A DNA stretch of 64,000 nucleotides from assembly GCA_009869945.1 (NCBI GenBank), contig WIXG01000006.1, positions 186,001 to 250,000 on the forward strand, written 5' to 3'. Both the position numbers and the translations under genes were made by a program. The notes beneath the pieces are model-generated. The model saw only the letters and a list, made by a program, of their open reading frames with translations, was not told the origin of the DNA and made no database searches. How positions within the stretch are numbered: the stretch's first letter is position 1; each line of letters begins with the position of its first letter. Of this stretch, positions 47,523 through 59,348 are shown in pieces. This stretch comes from Mesaphorura yosii. Taxonomy: Eukaryota > Arthropoda > Collembola > Poduromorpha > Tullbergiidae.

Positions 47523-49920
47523 TTATTGTGCCAGGGTGCCCATTGGGTCCCAAGCTGGTAGAACGACAGGTGTCTGCTGGAAGACGGCCAAGACCTCCTC
47601 TGGAACATGCGACTTGTCGACAACCACTTCAAATACAAATTCATCAAACCAATCTGAAGTCATAAGAATGTAGCCCTTCTCACAGCGGTCATCACCCCAC
47701 GAATTCTCTACGCGAAACTTCAATGCGACTTCACCCTCCTACAAAGTTTAGTATAGAATGCCAATGATGTCAACCATCGATCCCAGTTTAAGAATTACAA
47801 AAAGAAACTTACGCTCTCCAATCCCACTGCAGTGATGACCATGGCATGCGACATGGCGGATTCGCCATAAAGAAGTCGTTCAGCCTTGGTCATAGGCAAA
47901 CTGACGTCCAGCCCAAACACTGACTGATAGTCATGACTGAAAACATAAACAGAAAACATTCAATTTGATGTCGAACAGAATGCTCAGGACTTGTAAAGCA
48001 GGTAATTTTCAGTTTACATTTTCAAATCTTCCAAGCCTTGCTTCACAGCAAATCGTTTCTGCACTTCACACCCAAACCACACCGCCTCGCCTGCTTTTAT
48101 TGATTCCACAACCATCTTCTTGAGAAGATCAACCGGTTGATTGTTGTAGATTGTCGGTCGTCCGCCTGTCATGTTTCCCAGATATTGAACACTGTACAAA
48201 CGTCCATACTCGTTCTTTGGTCTCGGATCGTTTATCAAGCACACCTAAAAATTTCAAACAATGCAGCTACTTCCTTCACCACTTCGTCATTAACAATGTA
48301 CTAGGCTGAATCTGTGCGCACCTTGTCTTCGACATCAAACACCGGCTTCACATGTTCCTGATAGAATTTCAATGGTGAAATTGGACCAATCTTATGATAC
48401 GCCTTTGATTTATCATAGTATTCCCAAACAAATTCATTTTTCGGAATTCCTAGACAAATTGCAACAATCTTGTGGATTTCGCTCATTTGCAACCGCAAAA
48501 GTGCACTGATAGCTGCCGTAGACGGTTTGGTCTTCACAAATTCATAAATGACTTTTGTGTATTCACGCAACTGCAAAAGAAAGATTGTCAGTTTATCCTC
48601 CATAAAGTGGAACACATTTTGGATTAAAATTGCAACGCACCTTAGACCTCAGCATAGCATTCATCCTTGCACTGGACTCAGAGCTGAAAGACTCGGGAAA
48701 ACATTTCTTCGGCATCAGACCATATTTTTGGACAAGATTAACCAGCATATCCCACTGCCCACCATCACTGATTGGATCCTTCAGTGCAAAGAATAACAAT
48801 AAAGTCCTAATTCTTAGCTTAGTACAAAATTCTAGGCTTACGTGAAGTAGAAATGAGAGAAGCCTTCCTTCAGAATCTTCTCCGTTTTTGCAAGCTTCTA
48901 CCACAACGTTTAGAAAATGGTTCGCCCTTTCCAACTGAAATCCGTAAGATGCATGTCAATAAATTTTACGAACAAGGTTAAGATTACAAGTACTGCACGA
49001 TGTCCACCTTATCCCAAAAGAACAAGTAATTCTGCGAGAACTCAAATTCATCAATGTTGTACTGCTTCATAAACGGAACTCGAGCAGCGTTCAAAAAAGC
49101 GAAGATCCAGCAACGACCACTTTGCTTTTGATTTGTCATCGGCTTGCCTTCAATCTCAACCTGCGAATTGAATCAATAGGATGCATTCTTGCCGATTCTT
49201 TTGTAGAGGTCTTATATTCTCACCTTGTGGGAGAAAACATGCGAAATATCTTCAAGACCCGAGCGTGTCAAGCAGACTTCCAATGGATCCATTTTTGTAC
49301 ATGCATGGAGAGCCACTTGATTCTTCACGTCTTTGTAGAAATCATCTCGCAGTGCTGCTGACGACTCCACAGACAAGGTATGAATTGAAGCGACATGATT
49401 TGATACTGTAGAAACAACATTTAGAAGTTAGTCGTCGCATCATCATGGAAAGCGAAACACGCATCTCAACATCTCAATGACAAAAGATTAGACCTGACCA
49501 GACCCTTTCTGCTAGCCCAACTCATGGTAAAAGCACACGAATTAATTCGTTTGTGCTTTCTCCTCTCATTTTCAATGTCAACAGGCCAATGGGTCATCGA
49601 GACTCAAGCAGGGAAGAAAGAGGCTCCGTTATTCGTTACGCTACCCTTCATTCAGGTAGCAGCAGGCCTCTTCGGTGAATCCCGTTATTCATCCATACAT
49701 TCTTGTTTTGCAGAGTCTCATTCACCCTCGCGATCAATAATGCATCTGCATTGCTCAATATGCATGGAAAACCTATCCAGAGCCAAATTCGCGGCTACGG
49801 GTCAAATGCCGAATCTTTACTCCTCTGTTTCCATCATTCTTAATGATGTTTGATGGAAATGGACTTACATCCCTCACCGTCAGATGCCTTGACCCCGTTG
49901 TTGACAGCCGTGGTACTCAT
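47523..49920 (-). CDS. BLMH: bleomycin hydrolase (C1B cysteine peptidase)
   Basis: A papain-fold, normally cytosolic, homohexameric aminopeptidase that hydrolyses homocysteine thiolactone and bleomycin. Nine minus-strand exons (49920-49869, 49405-49224, 49160-49008, 48934-48842, 48778-48641, 48570-48322, 48244-48018, 47936-47813, 47738-47523) join in phase to 477 aa (human 455). The catalytic triad is intact: Cys in NQKQSGRCWIFAFLNA, His in SAMSHAMVITAVG, Asn in VENSWGDD. DGGQWDMLVNLVQKYG and LSNHVASIHTL are also family sequence. The start was set at 49920, which corresponds to the usual N-terminus. The first exon is open upstream in the same frame for another 150 codons (to 50370), with an Arg/Ser-rich, nearly acid-free stretch after an ATG near 50268; that could be a mitochondrial presequence or chance. 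Confidence 0.95.
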
Positions 49921-51269
49921 TTTTCTAACGTGTCCCTGACAAATGCCGGTCCCCGCTTTAGACAATTGTTGTGAAATCACAGGAATTCCGGTAGCAGTAG
50001 ACGAAGAAAACCTTTGAACGGTGCTGAGAACACGGACCCTGTTGCTCACTAGAGTACGAACACGATTAAGCTGATCTAAGCACGGAGACTGTGGCAGCGC
50101 TTTTTGATTGTTGCTCTCAGATCTCAAGTGCAGGAATTGATTAGAAACCAGCAGTGAACCGAGAGCAGTACGCCGAGTACGGGAGACAGCGAAAGAACGG
50201 GACGAGAGCAAATACGAATTTTGTAGGATGAGTGGAAAGGTTTTCGCTTGCTGTTGCCACCACCACATGATGAGAGCATGTAAAGCGGTGAGCGAGCAGA
50301 GTTCTCGTGCAGAGCTCAAGTACAGTAATTTGACTCGCACTCGGTCACTCGCATAACGACAACTGTACATTACCCGTTATCAAGACATATGCATGGCAGT
50401 ACGAAAAGCCTTCGTTGTACTACACGTTGGATTACGCTCGACGAGAGTCAGCGCAATGCCAGGAGGCCATAAAGACAAGTCATAAAACAGTATCGAGTGC
50501 CAACCCTTTCAAATATTTGCAATGACTCATGATTCGCAAAGGGGAGGGCGAGGATCCCTTTCACAAAACACAAAGAATCTTGGAACACAAAGAATCATGG
50601 ACCAAAGTTTCGAAACCATTCTGTAGCCGTTATAGAAAACTTACAACTCATTTCGGTTGGGTTTGCTCGGTTTTATTTATTCACCTTTAATGAACAGTTG
50701 AAAAGAAGATTAGACCACAGAGTACAACGATGAGGAAGTAAATACATCGGCTGGTCACAATAAAAATGGGCGATTTTTTCATGTCATGTTATCCTAATAA
50801 CATCATTTGCGGTACCGCAAGTTTATGCTCTACACCTAATAGGAATTGGAAGATTCCTCCCTCTCATAAAATCCGTGATCCGACGCACTGCATTTTCAAT
50901 GGCTCGAAATGTGGCGGTATGTCGAAGTGGAGCTGGGCCTCTAACTAAAGCTGGACGTGGTCGCTGAATAGAAATTCTGTTCCCATGGCATGCGCCCAAC
51001 GTTGTCATTAGCTGTTGGCCTTGACTGGGTTGCTGAATGATTTGAAGATTGCCAAACGTAATCGCTATCACCTGGGTCTGGATTCAGATATATACACAAT
51101 TTAAGTCCTGAATCAAAGTCCAAGTTGCGATGTTCCAAAGTCAGCCATTCTCATTACTCGTTATTTGTTTTGCGTTATTGTACAATGGCAAAATCTCTTG
51201 AAACTGACTTCGTTCTCGAGTCGGACTTTCATTCAAGTCACAGAAAGAATGCATTCATTGTCGAAGAAT
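49921..51269. other. upstream region of BLMH
   Basis: 49921-50370 is an open in-frame extension of BLMH exon 1, of uncertain translation. 50371-51269 shows only short unrecognised frames on both strands, for example minus 51071-50823. Confidence 0.5.
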
Positions 51270-51914
51270 TCATCTGTGACTGCCGCTGGAGAGCCCGTGC
51301 GAGCCTAGCGAAGTGAGCGCCGTGGCACCGAAACGAATTCCACCTTCATTCTCACGCCCATGTGCTCGATGTGTCACAGTCGGTCCAGTCACGACAGCAG
51401 TCGGGCGCTCCCCTTCACGAGAGACCGGATTAGTCCCACTCTTGTTCCCCAGCTTTGCGTTGATGTCTTGTAAAGAGTCCGACGTCGCGATGACATACAG
51501 AATTTGGCCTAGTCGAAATAGTCCTGCTGCCAGTAGAATCCACAACGGAATCAGGACGTAGTACAAGGGCAAGTGCCATGATGGAAAGTCCAACTTCAAG
51601 CAGAGCAGGATCTGGAAAGTCATCTTCAGTACAATCCCAGCAACATTGCAAAGGCGATCCTTGATCGCAGGTGAGCAGTAGCTGCCCGGCATGAAGTTGT
51701 GGTCGTGGCCAGAGCTGCGCAGGTTGCGGATACTCTTGAAGCGGTTGATCATGAAGAAGCCCGAGTAAATTAGCACCGTGATGTCAAACACCCACATCGG
51801 AATAAAAACGATGAACCAGCTCCAGTTGCCTTTAGATTCCAAGCGAATTGCAGTGAGAATGAGAAAGATTACAATCAGGAACCACACGACCAGTGCTCGG
51901 TGAAGGACTGCCAT
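51270..51914 (-). CDS. TMEM60: transmembrane protein 60
   Basis: A small multi-pass membrane protein of unknown function in the TMEM60/TMEM185-like group. One exon. The start at 51914 was chosen because MAVLHRALVVWFLIVIFLIL aligns with the family's N-terminus; a longer frame from 51971 adds 19 unconserved residues. Family landmarks: WSWFIVFIPMWVFD, a central LKMTFQILLCLKLD helix, and YYVLIPLWILLAAGLFRLG. The vertebrate protein is about 133 aa and ends near the last helix. This one goes on with about 65 hydrophilic residues rich in Gly, Ser, Thr and His (THRAHGRENEGGIRFG), for about 214 aa in total. It is divergently oriented to PRPF39, 1.8 kb away. Confidence 0.9.
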   Translation of the reverse strand: MAVLHRALVVWFLIVIFLILTAIRLESKGNWSWFIVFIPMWVFDITVLIYSGFFMINRFKSIRNLRSSGHDHNFMPGSYCSPAIKDRLCNVAGIVLKMTFQILLCLKLDFPSWHLPLYYVLIPLWILLAAGLFRLGQILYVIATSDSLQDINAKLGNKSGTNPVSREGERPTAVVTGPTVTHRAHGRENEGGIRFGATALTSLGSHGLSSGSHR

Positions 51915-53732
51915 GTTGAGATTTTTTTTACTTGTTCGTCTGTCATAACTACACAAATGTGCTCGTGTCAATTTTAACTATCATTCAAATAATTGATTCA
52001 TCATTTTAAATTTGATTTGATCTGGCGACTTACAGGTTAGAGATCAGGAGTATCTTTTGAGTCTTTCTGTACAGCTTCTACAACCACACTACGTCAGTCA
52101 GTCATGGAGTTCTATTCATTTAAAAGGAAACCGGCATTAAATTAGATAGGATTCGAGGATTTGTTAATTATGCATCAACTGAACAGCTTACCTTCTTTCT
52201 AGCAGTCTTTAAATAAGTTCAATGTTTCAGAGGAAGCTTTTGAGAGGTAGCTCCAGGAAGTTTAGTCCAGCTGTAGATAGTCTTGCCATCACTGAATGAA
52301 GATCAGCAGTAATGATAGAGATTCAAAATAGCACAAAATTTATCACTGTTACCCTGACTACATTGTCGTTAATGTCTCCAAAGCCGGTGGGAAAATTGCC
52401 TAAAATTTTAGACTCAATGCTGTCCAGTGGACAGAATCGATTAAAAACGAAACGTGCATGAACTCAGACAATCTCAGAGCCCATATGCATTGCGTGCACA
52501 GGGCAACTGAAAGTGAATCAGATGTTTTGCTTGTTTGCTGTTCAAAATGCGTCCCGAAAACACGCGTAAGGATTTGCAAATTCCCGAGACCTCAAGAGAA
52601 CCAACAGAAACTGTACAAAGGTTCATGTCGTGGTACAGTTTTAGTGTTCTGGCAGCGTCATTTCTATACACGTCGCAAATCCGAACTCCTCTGTTGCAAG
52701 GGATCCTGCGACATTGAAAACTCAATTTGTCGACGCCGCAAAATTCTGACGGCTCGAACTAGTGCCACAATTATGGTCAAATTATTCCAGTTATAAGCTT
52801 GAACCTCAACTATGACTATGACTTCGTAGTTTCTTCTTCAAGCTCCAGTATCAAATTGTTCCTCTCCGGGAAAATAACCTCAAAAGCGAGATGTGCATAC
52901 TGTATGAATGAATCAGCGGAGTTCAAGGAAATGCATGTCAAATTGGGTAATTAGGCAAGTATCATTCATTCATACCCCAAATTATGCCAAAGTCGTTGAT
53001 ATGTCGCCCATTTGCTTCTTAATATCGCTACGAGTTTTGCTCTTTGAATCGCGAATCGTCATCCCACTTGAGTACTACTCATGAAGTCAGGGGCTGCTTT
53101 GGAACGGGAGCTGAAACTTCAATCCTGAATCTTGACTTCAGGAGCTGGAAGCAAAAGAATCTGAGCTCAAATACCAAAACCTTTCGCTGCCGATGCAGTT
53201 CCTGCTGCCAAAGTCATTCATCACAAGAAAAACACGTCGACATTGTGACAGGTGGAGGTGACGCCCCTAATTGATACGGGCCTCTTCCCGCCCGCCTGTA
53301 CCTATTAAAGGTCACATAGTAACTCGCGTGTTTTCGAAAGAGTAAACGGCAACAAGGGCAAGAATTGGAGCTGTAACCGTCTCGGCCAGATGAGACTGAC
53401 GAATCTGCTTGCCTTGTGCGAGATTTCATGAACGAATAAGTGCACATTTCTCCACAAAATTCAAATGCAGACAACAACGTTCAACTGAGAGTGATAGATG
53501 CATTGTAATTTGCTGTGCTGCAGAGTTGACAGAGTAGTCACTGGACTGTACTACTTTTCTCATTTTTAATGTATCAGCTTGTAATTGCACTACTTAAGTT
53601 AATGAAGAATGAGTTCGTAAATTCGAGTGGTTATAATTATTTTTCACAGAATTTAAGTGATAACATCAGCGGAAGCTAGAGGCACTGAAAGGTAAGCCAA
53701 ACTTAATTATTAATTGAATTAACCAGATCGAT
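51915..53732. other. intergenic between divergent TMEM60 and PRPF39
   Basis: About 1.8 kb with no supported gene; frames near 52458-52796 and 53044-53477 overlap on both strands and match nothing known to me. It should contain both promoters. Confidence 0.55.
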
Positions 53733-56700
53733 ATGAGGTCATATTATCACTTGCACCACTGGCAGGAAATGGCCAAGAAGAGGAAACCCAAGCCACTGTT
53801 GTCAGTGCAAGGAATTGTCCATCTCAACAATTCCTTTATCCAGCCATCCGAGGAGAGTGGACTGCTGTCGACAGTCGGTGGCGGGCTAGAGAATGCACTC
53901 GTCCTGACGCCAAATTATGGTTATGGAGTTACTGTATCCTCCTTAGATCCGAAGTCACCCAACGAAGACGGCACCTCTACTGAAGAGGGAGAGACTGAGA
54001 GCCTGGTGACTACTAAAGGTACCGAAAAGGTGAACAACGATGCGGATGCGGCCAACAATAACAAGGAAGGAAAAAATGAAAAGGGTGAAGATTTGTCCGT
54101 TGCACAATTAGTCAGAAATATTGGTGGTGGTAAAAATGTGCCCTTATCAAGAAGTGACGTGGTTGAAGACAGAAACATTCCAATGGAACCGGAGAGCGAC
54201 CACGAAGTTGAAATTGATGAGGAGACCCAGGCTCAAACCGACGAGTTTTACGCCAGCATCGGTCGTCCGAATCCTGTGGACACAAAGACGACCAGCGAAA
54301 CAAAATCGCTGAATACGGCAGACGACAGTAACAGCAACAGCCAAGAAGCAGAAACCATTCCTGACAACCAGGCCGATTCAATCCGTGATTACTACAAGAC
54401 TTACTGCAAATATTACTACAGTGCGACTCCTGATCCTCTGAGTGATAAACCACTCGAGTTCAGCTCCTTTATCGATCCTAATGGCGACTCAAATGTTGAT
54501 GAATCTATCTTTGAACTTGCCCGAATGGCACAAAATGCAAGGCGGGCAATGGATGCCGGAATTGCTGCCAAACGAGAAGAAGAACTCAAGAGACTTCGGG
54601 AGGCGAAGAATAAAGAGCAAAGAGACAATGATGCATACGATCCGTTGCCAATGGAAATTGTACAAGACGAGTACGAAGTTATTACCGCTGAGACTATGAC
54701 CACGCTGACGCAATACTGGGACTACGTCAAAGACAATCCCCACGACTTCAATAGATGGACCTATCTGATTCATTATGCGGAAACGATTGTGAGTAATTTC
54801 GACATAGGCAAATGAGTTTTAAGATTTGCGTGTGCATTTTTTCGATCTAGAATAACCTGAACGAATGCCGGAAAGCGTACAGCGCTTTTCTTCCCCTGTT
54901 TCCTTATTGTTTTGGATATTGGAAGAGATACGCCGAAATAGAAAAAGCCCATCATTACTACAACAGGTTGGCTAATCTACTTTGATACAAGGCTCCTAAT
55001 CTGCGGAATGAAAATTATTATTTGGTCGTGTTGCCCTGTTGCAGATCTCTCTTAATACTTGCACGTGGACTAGAATTCACTCCGTTGTCGACTGATCTCT
55101 GCCTAGCCTATCTCAATCTCTTTTGTGAAATCCATACCCATGATAATAATTTTGAAGACATGGTTCGAGAGTAAGTGCAAATTCCAGCCAGTCAGGCTTT
55201 ATATTTTAATTGTATTAATTCGACTTCTTCTGTAGACAATTTCACAAGATTTTGAGAACGGTGGGAATGGAATTTCGAAGCGATGCTATTTGGGAAGCGT
55301 ATATCCTATGGGAAAGTAGCTGGTCAAATTTGAAAAATGTGTTCGGCATTTACAGAAAGCTAATTCAAGTTCCGACCCGTCTTTACAATCGACATTATGA
55401 TAAGTAAGTGCATGAAGTCTATAATAATTCCGCTTAGCAAGGGTAATTCTGTTATAACACATCAGTAATTGTCTCTCGATTCAGTATTCGGGTTCTTGTT
55501 CGTGACCACCATCCAAGAGACTTCCTGAGCAAGCTGGAGTATGAGCGCCTGAGAAAGAGGGGTTGCAAGGCCTTGAACTTCAAGAATAAGGAAGAACCGG
55601 AAATCGAAGTTGGCGAAATCAGAAAGACGACGAAGCCAGAAGATAAGTTGATGGCCTATGTGAAAGAAGCGGTCTTGGAAAAAATTAACGCTGCTCACGA
55701 TAAAACTGAAATTGAAGTCACCAAGCGTTGGACTTTTGAGGACAAGATCAAGCGACCATATTTTCATGTCAAGCCCTTGGACAGAAGACAGCTGAAGAAT
55801 TGGGATGAGTACCTGAACTTTGAAGTTCACGAAGGGAATCATGACAGAATAGTGCTTTTATTTGAACGTTGTATCACTGCATGCGCTCATTACGAGTCAT
55901 ACTGGTGCAAATACGCTCGATACTTGGAAAACTACCACAAAAAGAACACGAAGGAAGTCTCAGTGCACTTTCAGAGGAGTCATATAAATATCGAACTTGT
56001 GTCAAAGAAGGAGACGGAGGAAGAAGAGGCATTGATTGCCGCCGGGATGTCCGCCATCAACTACATGATAACTGAAATTGAAAACGAAGAAAAGTGTGAA
56101 CGACAACTCAGTGATTCCCAAATGATCGTAACTCCTAGCGGTGAGACTGACCGCACAAGTGAAGTGATTGTGTCAAATGTAATGTCAGCAAGAAATGACA
56201 TTCTTAGTGAGTACGGAGAAAAGAGTGGACATGGCCTCGAAGTATCGCAAGTGAGTTTAATTCCAAGTGTAGAGATTGAGCAGTTTCGCCCGGGCAAAGT
56301 GATGGCGTTGACTGAATCGGATCAGGTGAACGTCGTGCCATCCACTGCAAATGGCACACAGACCGAAGACGACAGCATAGTTCTTCCAATGCATTTGGAT
56401 GGCGACCCGTCCATCGGGGACGGATCTCCATCCAAATCTGGAGAACTCCAAACTAATGAAAGTTCGTCTCCCGGTTTCACCTCCCTCCTCAGCGTACCTT
56501 CCTTTCCACCTGCTCGTTTCAATTGGCACGAAGTTGTTAGAGATATTTACAAGCGGGGCAGCATCGTCCACTGCCCGAGGAAACCAACCCTTCGACTTCA
56601 GTGGGCAGCGTATGAGGAAGAGATTGGTAAGACTATTTCAGGTGAAACTTTATCTATAAACATTCAATCTACGTAGACTGAGCCATCCAGATGTGGGAAC

Positions 56701-58001
56701 TAATGGAATGGGTTTGGTGGGTTCTTTGCCATGTGCGAACCGAGAATGACCGCGGTCGTAAGGAGTGCTTTAATGATCACAAAAGCATGTGCTTCCGCCT
56801 ATCTTAGGAAACAAGACAGAAGCGAGGGAGCTCATTCAGCATGTTCTTGAGTGGTTTCCGGAATTACTGGAGGCGAAGCTTCAGATGCTCGAGTTTGAAC
56901 GTCGAAATGGGAGTCAGTCTGACGTAATGAAGTTGTATGAGGAGTACTTGAAAGGTGCCAAGGCCAAAGACGCCTCTTCAATTATGTCGTTGAAATACTC
57001 GCGGTATCTCTTTAAGGTTAGCAAAATCGCGTCTACGCGAGAATGATAATGCGAATACAAACTATATGCTTGTGTCCATCTTAGGAACTGGGCAAAGTTG
57101 ACAAGGCGTTGCTGGTTCTCCGGAAGGCGGTGGCAAAGGACAAGGGAAATGTCCGGTTGTACCGTGCAATTTACAATCTGTGTTACGAACGAGTTCCGTC
57201 GGACAGGAAGGGAGCTCTCGCATCGTTGGAATTGGCAACTCAAAGTAAACATTTGACGAATGAAGAGAAACTGGGCTTTCACAAGCTGAAGGTACTTTTT
57301 CTTCAAGAGCACGGGGAGCTTGGCAAGTATGTTCCGTTCCGCACAGTTTTCCTAACCAAGGCGATCTTTAATCGAGCCTATCTTGCAGGTATCGAGATGC
57401 AATTGACAAATACAACGACTGCAAAGAGATTGTTGACAGAGCGAAGGAAGAGGTACTCCAAGCAAGAGCCTTTGACGTCCCAACACAATTCGAAGCCCAG
57501 AAACCAGCCGAGAGTGTGTTCCTACAACCATTTCCAGTTCCGACTGTGGCCACTGCGTCTCCTAAGAATGCTCAAGAACCAGTGCCCATTAATTTTGAGA
57601 CGGACGCAGACAAGAATAAGACTGTTGAAGTTGCAGACGAACATCCGAGCATGGGACCTGAAGATGAGTACAAAAACGTACCTCCAACACGGGAACTTCT
57701 AGTCACCTTAGACTACGGATACAGTTACAAACATCCGGAACGGAAAATAATTGACAACATAGCGCAGAAGGAGTACGAGTCAATAGAATCTAAAGGCTAC
57801 CCGGAACACCTGAAAGACAAGGAGGGCGAGACAGTGAGCAAGAAGCGCAAGGTAGAAACACCGCTGTACATAGTTGCACCGCGAGGATCGTACCTCATGA
57901 GTTATTTGGGTGGTCCAAACCCGGGAGACAATCCTCCTGTGCCCGGTGGAAGTAATTGCCAAATACCTAAAATACTAACAACATTTCAGTCCAGTAGTTG
58001 A
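53733..58001 (+). CDS. PRPF39: pre-mRNA-processing factor 39 (U1 snRNP-associated)
   Basis: A HAT-repeat scaffold of the U1 snRNP that helps define 5' splice sites in the nucleus. Exons in phase: 53733-54788, 54851-54966, 55045-55170, 55236-55403, 55485-56626, 56808-57016, 57085-57326, 57389-57951 (or to a stop at 58001 if the last intron is not removed). About 1207 aa, nearly twice the human length (about 670). An acidic, Asn/Glu-rich N-terminus of about 300 residues precedes the repeats. Typical HAT segments follow: WDYVKDNPHDFNRWTYLIHY, YWKRYAEIEKAHHYYNR, IWEAYILWESSW, WDEYLNFEVHEGNHDRIVLL, YWCKYARYLE. A 140-residue Ser/Glu/Asp-rich insert (about 56080-56510) splits the array, which resumes with VVRDIYKRGSIVHCPRKP, and the C-terminal part has a KKRKVE nuclear-signal-like motif. 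The next exon (58021) continues in phase into an AlkB domain. Confidence 0.92.
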
Positions 58002-58020
58002 ATTACCTTTCTTCTCTTAG

Positions 58021-59348
58021 GTGTGTACTTGGAGGGAGCTGGGTCGAAGAGAATGAAACTTGAGGTAAGCAGTCACGCAGCCGGTCTCTACTGGATTGAA
58101 ATTTTGGGATTGCAAATTGTGCAGGCTCCGGTTGAAATGTCGCGTTTGATTCTGCCAACAAATGCTCCATGCATAAACGTCCCAGATTGGTTCGTGAATG
58201 AAGGAGGAGAACTTTGTATTAGCGAAACCAAGAAAGGCTATTCCATTCTGAGATACTGGCCACATTTTCTCAACGAAAGTGGGAACGAGGTGAAAGATAC
58301 AGGCCTAAAATTGATACAAATAACTCACCTCCAATGTCCAATTGTGTTGCTTGCAGAGGCTATTTAAAAGCATTCGCCGGGGTGTGAAGTGGCACCAAAA
58401 GCAAATATATATTAATGACAGATGGAGGCCAATGCCTAGATTAATTTCGTGGCTGGGGCCATGCGACTATTCTCACAATGGAATGGTGATTGATAAGTGC
58501 GAAGCCTGGACCCCGGAAATACTGGACCTGCTCCACAGGTGAGGATAATGAAAGTCTAAGAAATTAATCATCGTATTAATTGATTGCATTGGAATATTTC
58601 GTAATTCGAACTGAAAACAACTTTCAGGTTGATAAATCTGAGTCATTATGAATTCAATTCTTGCTCGCTGAATTTGTATCGATCTGGACACGACTCGAAC
58701 GGTTGGCACTCGGATCTTCACAAGGCGCTCGGTTCCAACCCTCCAGTCGCATCAGTTTCACTAGGTACGCATATTTCTGGGTCAGTATTGGCATGAAAGG
58801 TTTGTCTTTAATCCTGTGATGATTCATGCCCAGGTGCCTTGCGATATTTCGAGCTTCGCAAGAAAGGGTATGAACAAAATTTTATTCGATTTCCACTATT
58901 TCCCGGAAGCTTGCTTCTAATGGAGGGCGCCACACAAGAGGATTGGGTTCACCAGGTAATTTCAAAACTTACTAATGCTGCCAACTAACGTGAACAAACA
59001 ACTAAGTAATTAGAAATTTGATTGCAGGTACCAAAGGATCCAACGATTAAGGAGGAACGAATAAACTTGACCTTCAGGGTTATGCATGCAATTGAAATCC
59101 TGGCTACACCTGAAGCTTCAACCAAACCGACAGAGAATGGAGTGAAGTCTTCTGAACCGGTGATTGGGCCTCAGTTGAGTGCAAAAACCAAAAGTATCCT
59201 CTCCTCTACATCTTTAGTCCAAGCCAACAAATCTAAAGGCTCGGAACCAGAAGTAAAGTGTGCTGTCGCCACTTCCAAGTCGTCTGAAGACAAGCCACCG
59301 GCCAAGAAGTCAGCACCGATGATCTCTTTTCGTACGGTGGTGCAGTGA
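58021..59348 (+). CDS. AlkB-family Fe(II)/2-oxoglutarate dioxygenase (ALKBH2/3-like), in phase with PRPF39
   Basis: Oxidative demethylase domain expected to repair or erase N-alkyl bases in DNA or RNA. Exons 58021-58064, 58125-58289, 58357-58538, 58628-58764, 58834-58955 and 59028-59348 join in phase. Catalytic features are intact: HxD in NGWHSDLH, distal His in WVHQVPKD, and the 2-oxoglutarate Arg residues in INLTFR; NLYRSGHDS, VASVSLGALRYFELRKK and SLLLMEGATQ are ALKBH2/3-like. The tail of about 85 residues is Ser/Lys/Thr-rich. Read alone, translation could start at ATG 58053, giving about 310 aa with no obvious extra N-terminal domain. Read from PRPF39, the phase is kept across a 69-nt intron (57952-58020), giving a 1530-aa fusion. 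Whether the enzyme is a fused domain or a second cistron cannot be settled from the sequence. Confidence 0.88.

Noticed and set aside
49524-49853. Plus-strand 109-codon frame with a signal-like start
   Set aside because: It lies wholly inside intron 1 of BLMH on the opposite strand and has no similarity known to me.
50823-51071. Minus-strand 82-codon Arg/Pro-rich frame upstream of BLMH
   Set aside because: Low-complexity composition, overlapped by plus-strand frames, with no link by splicing to BLMH or TMEM60.
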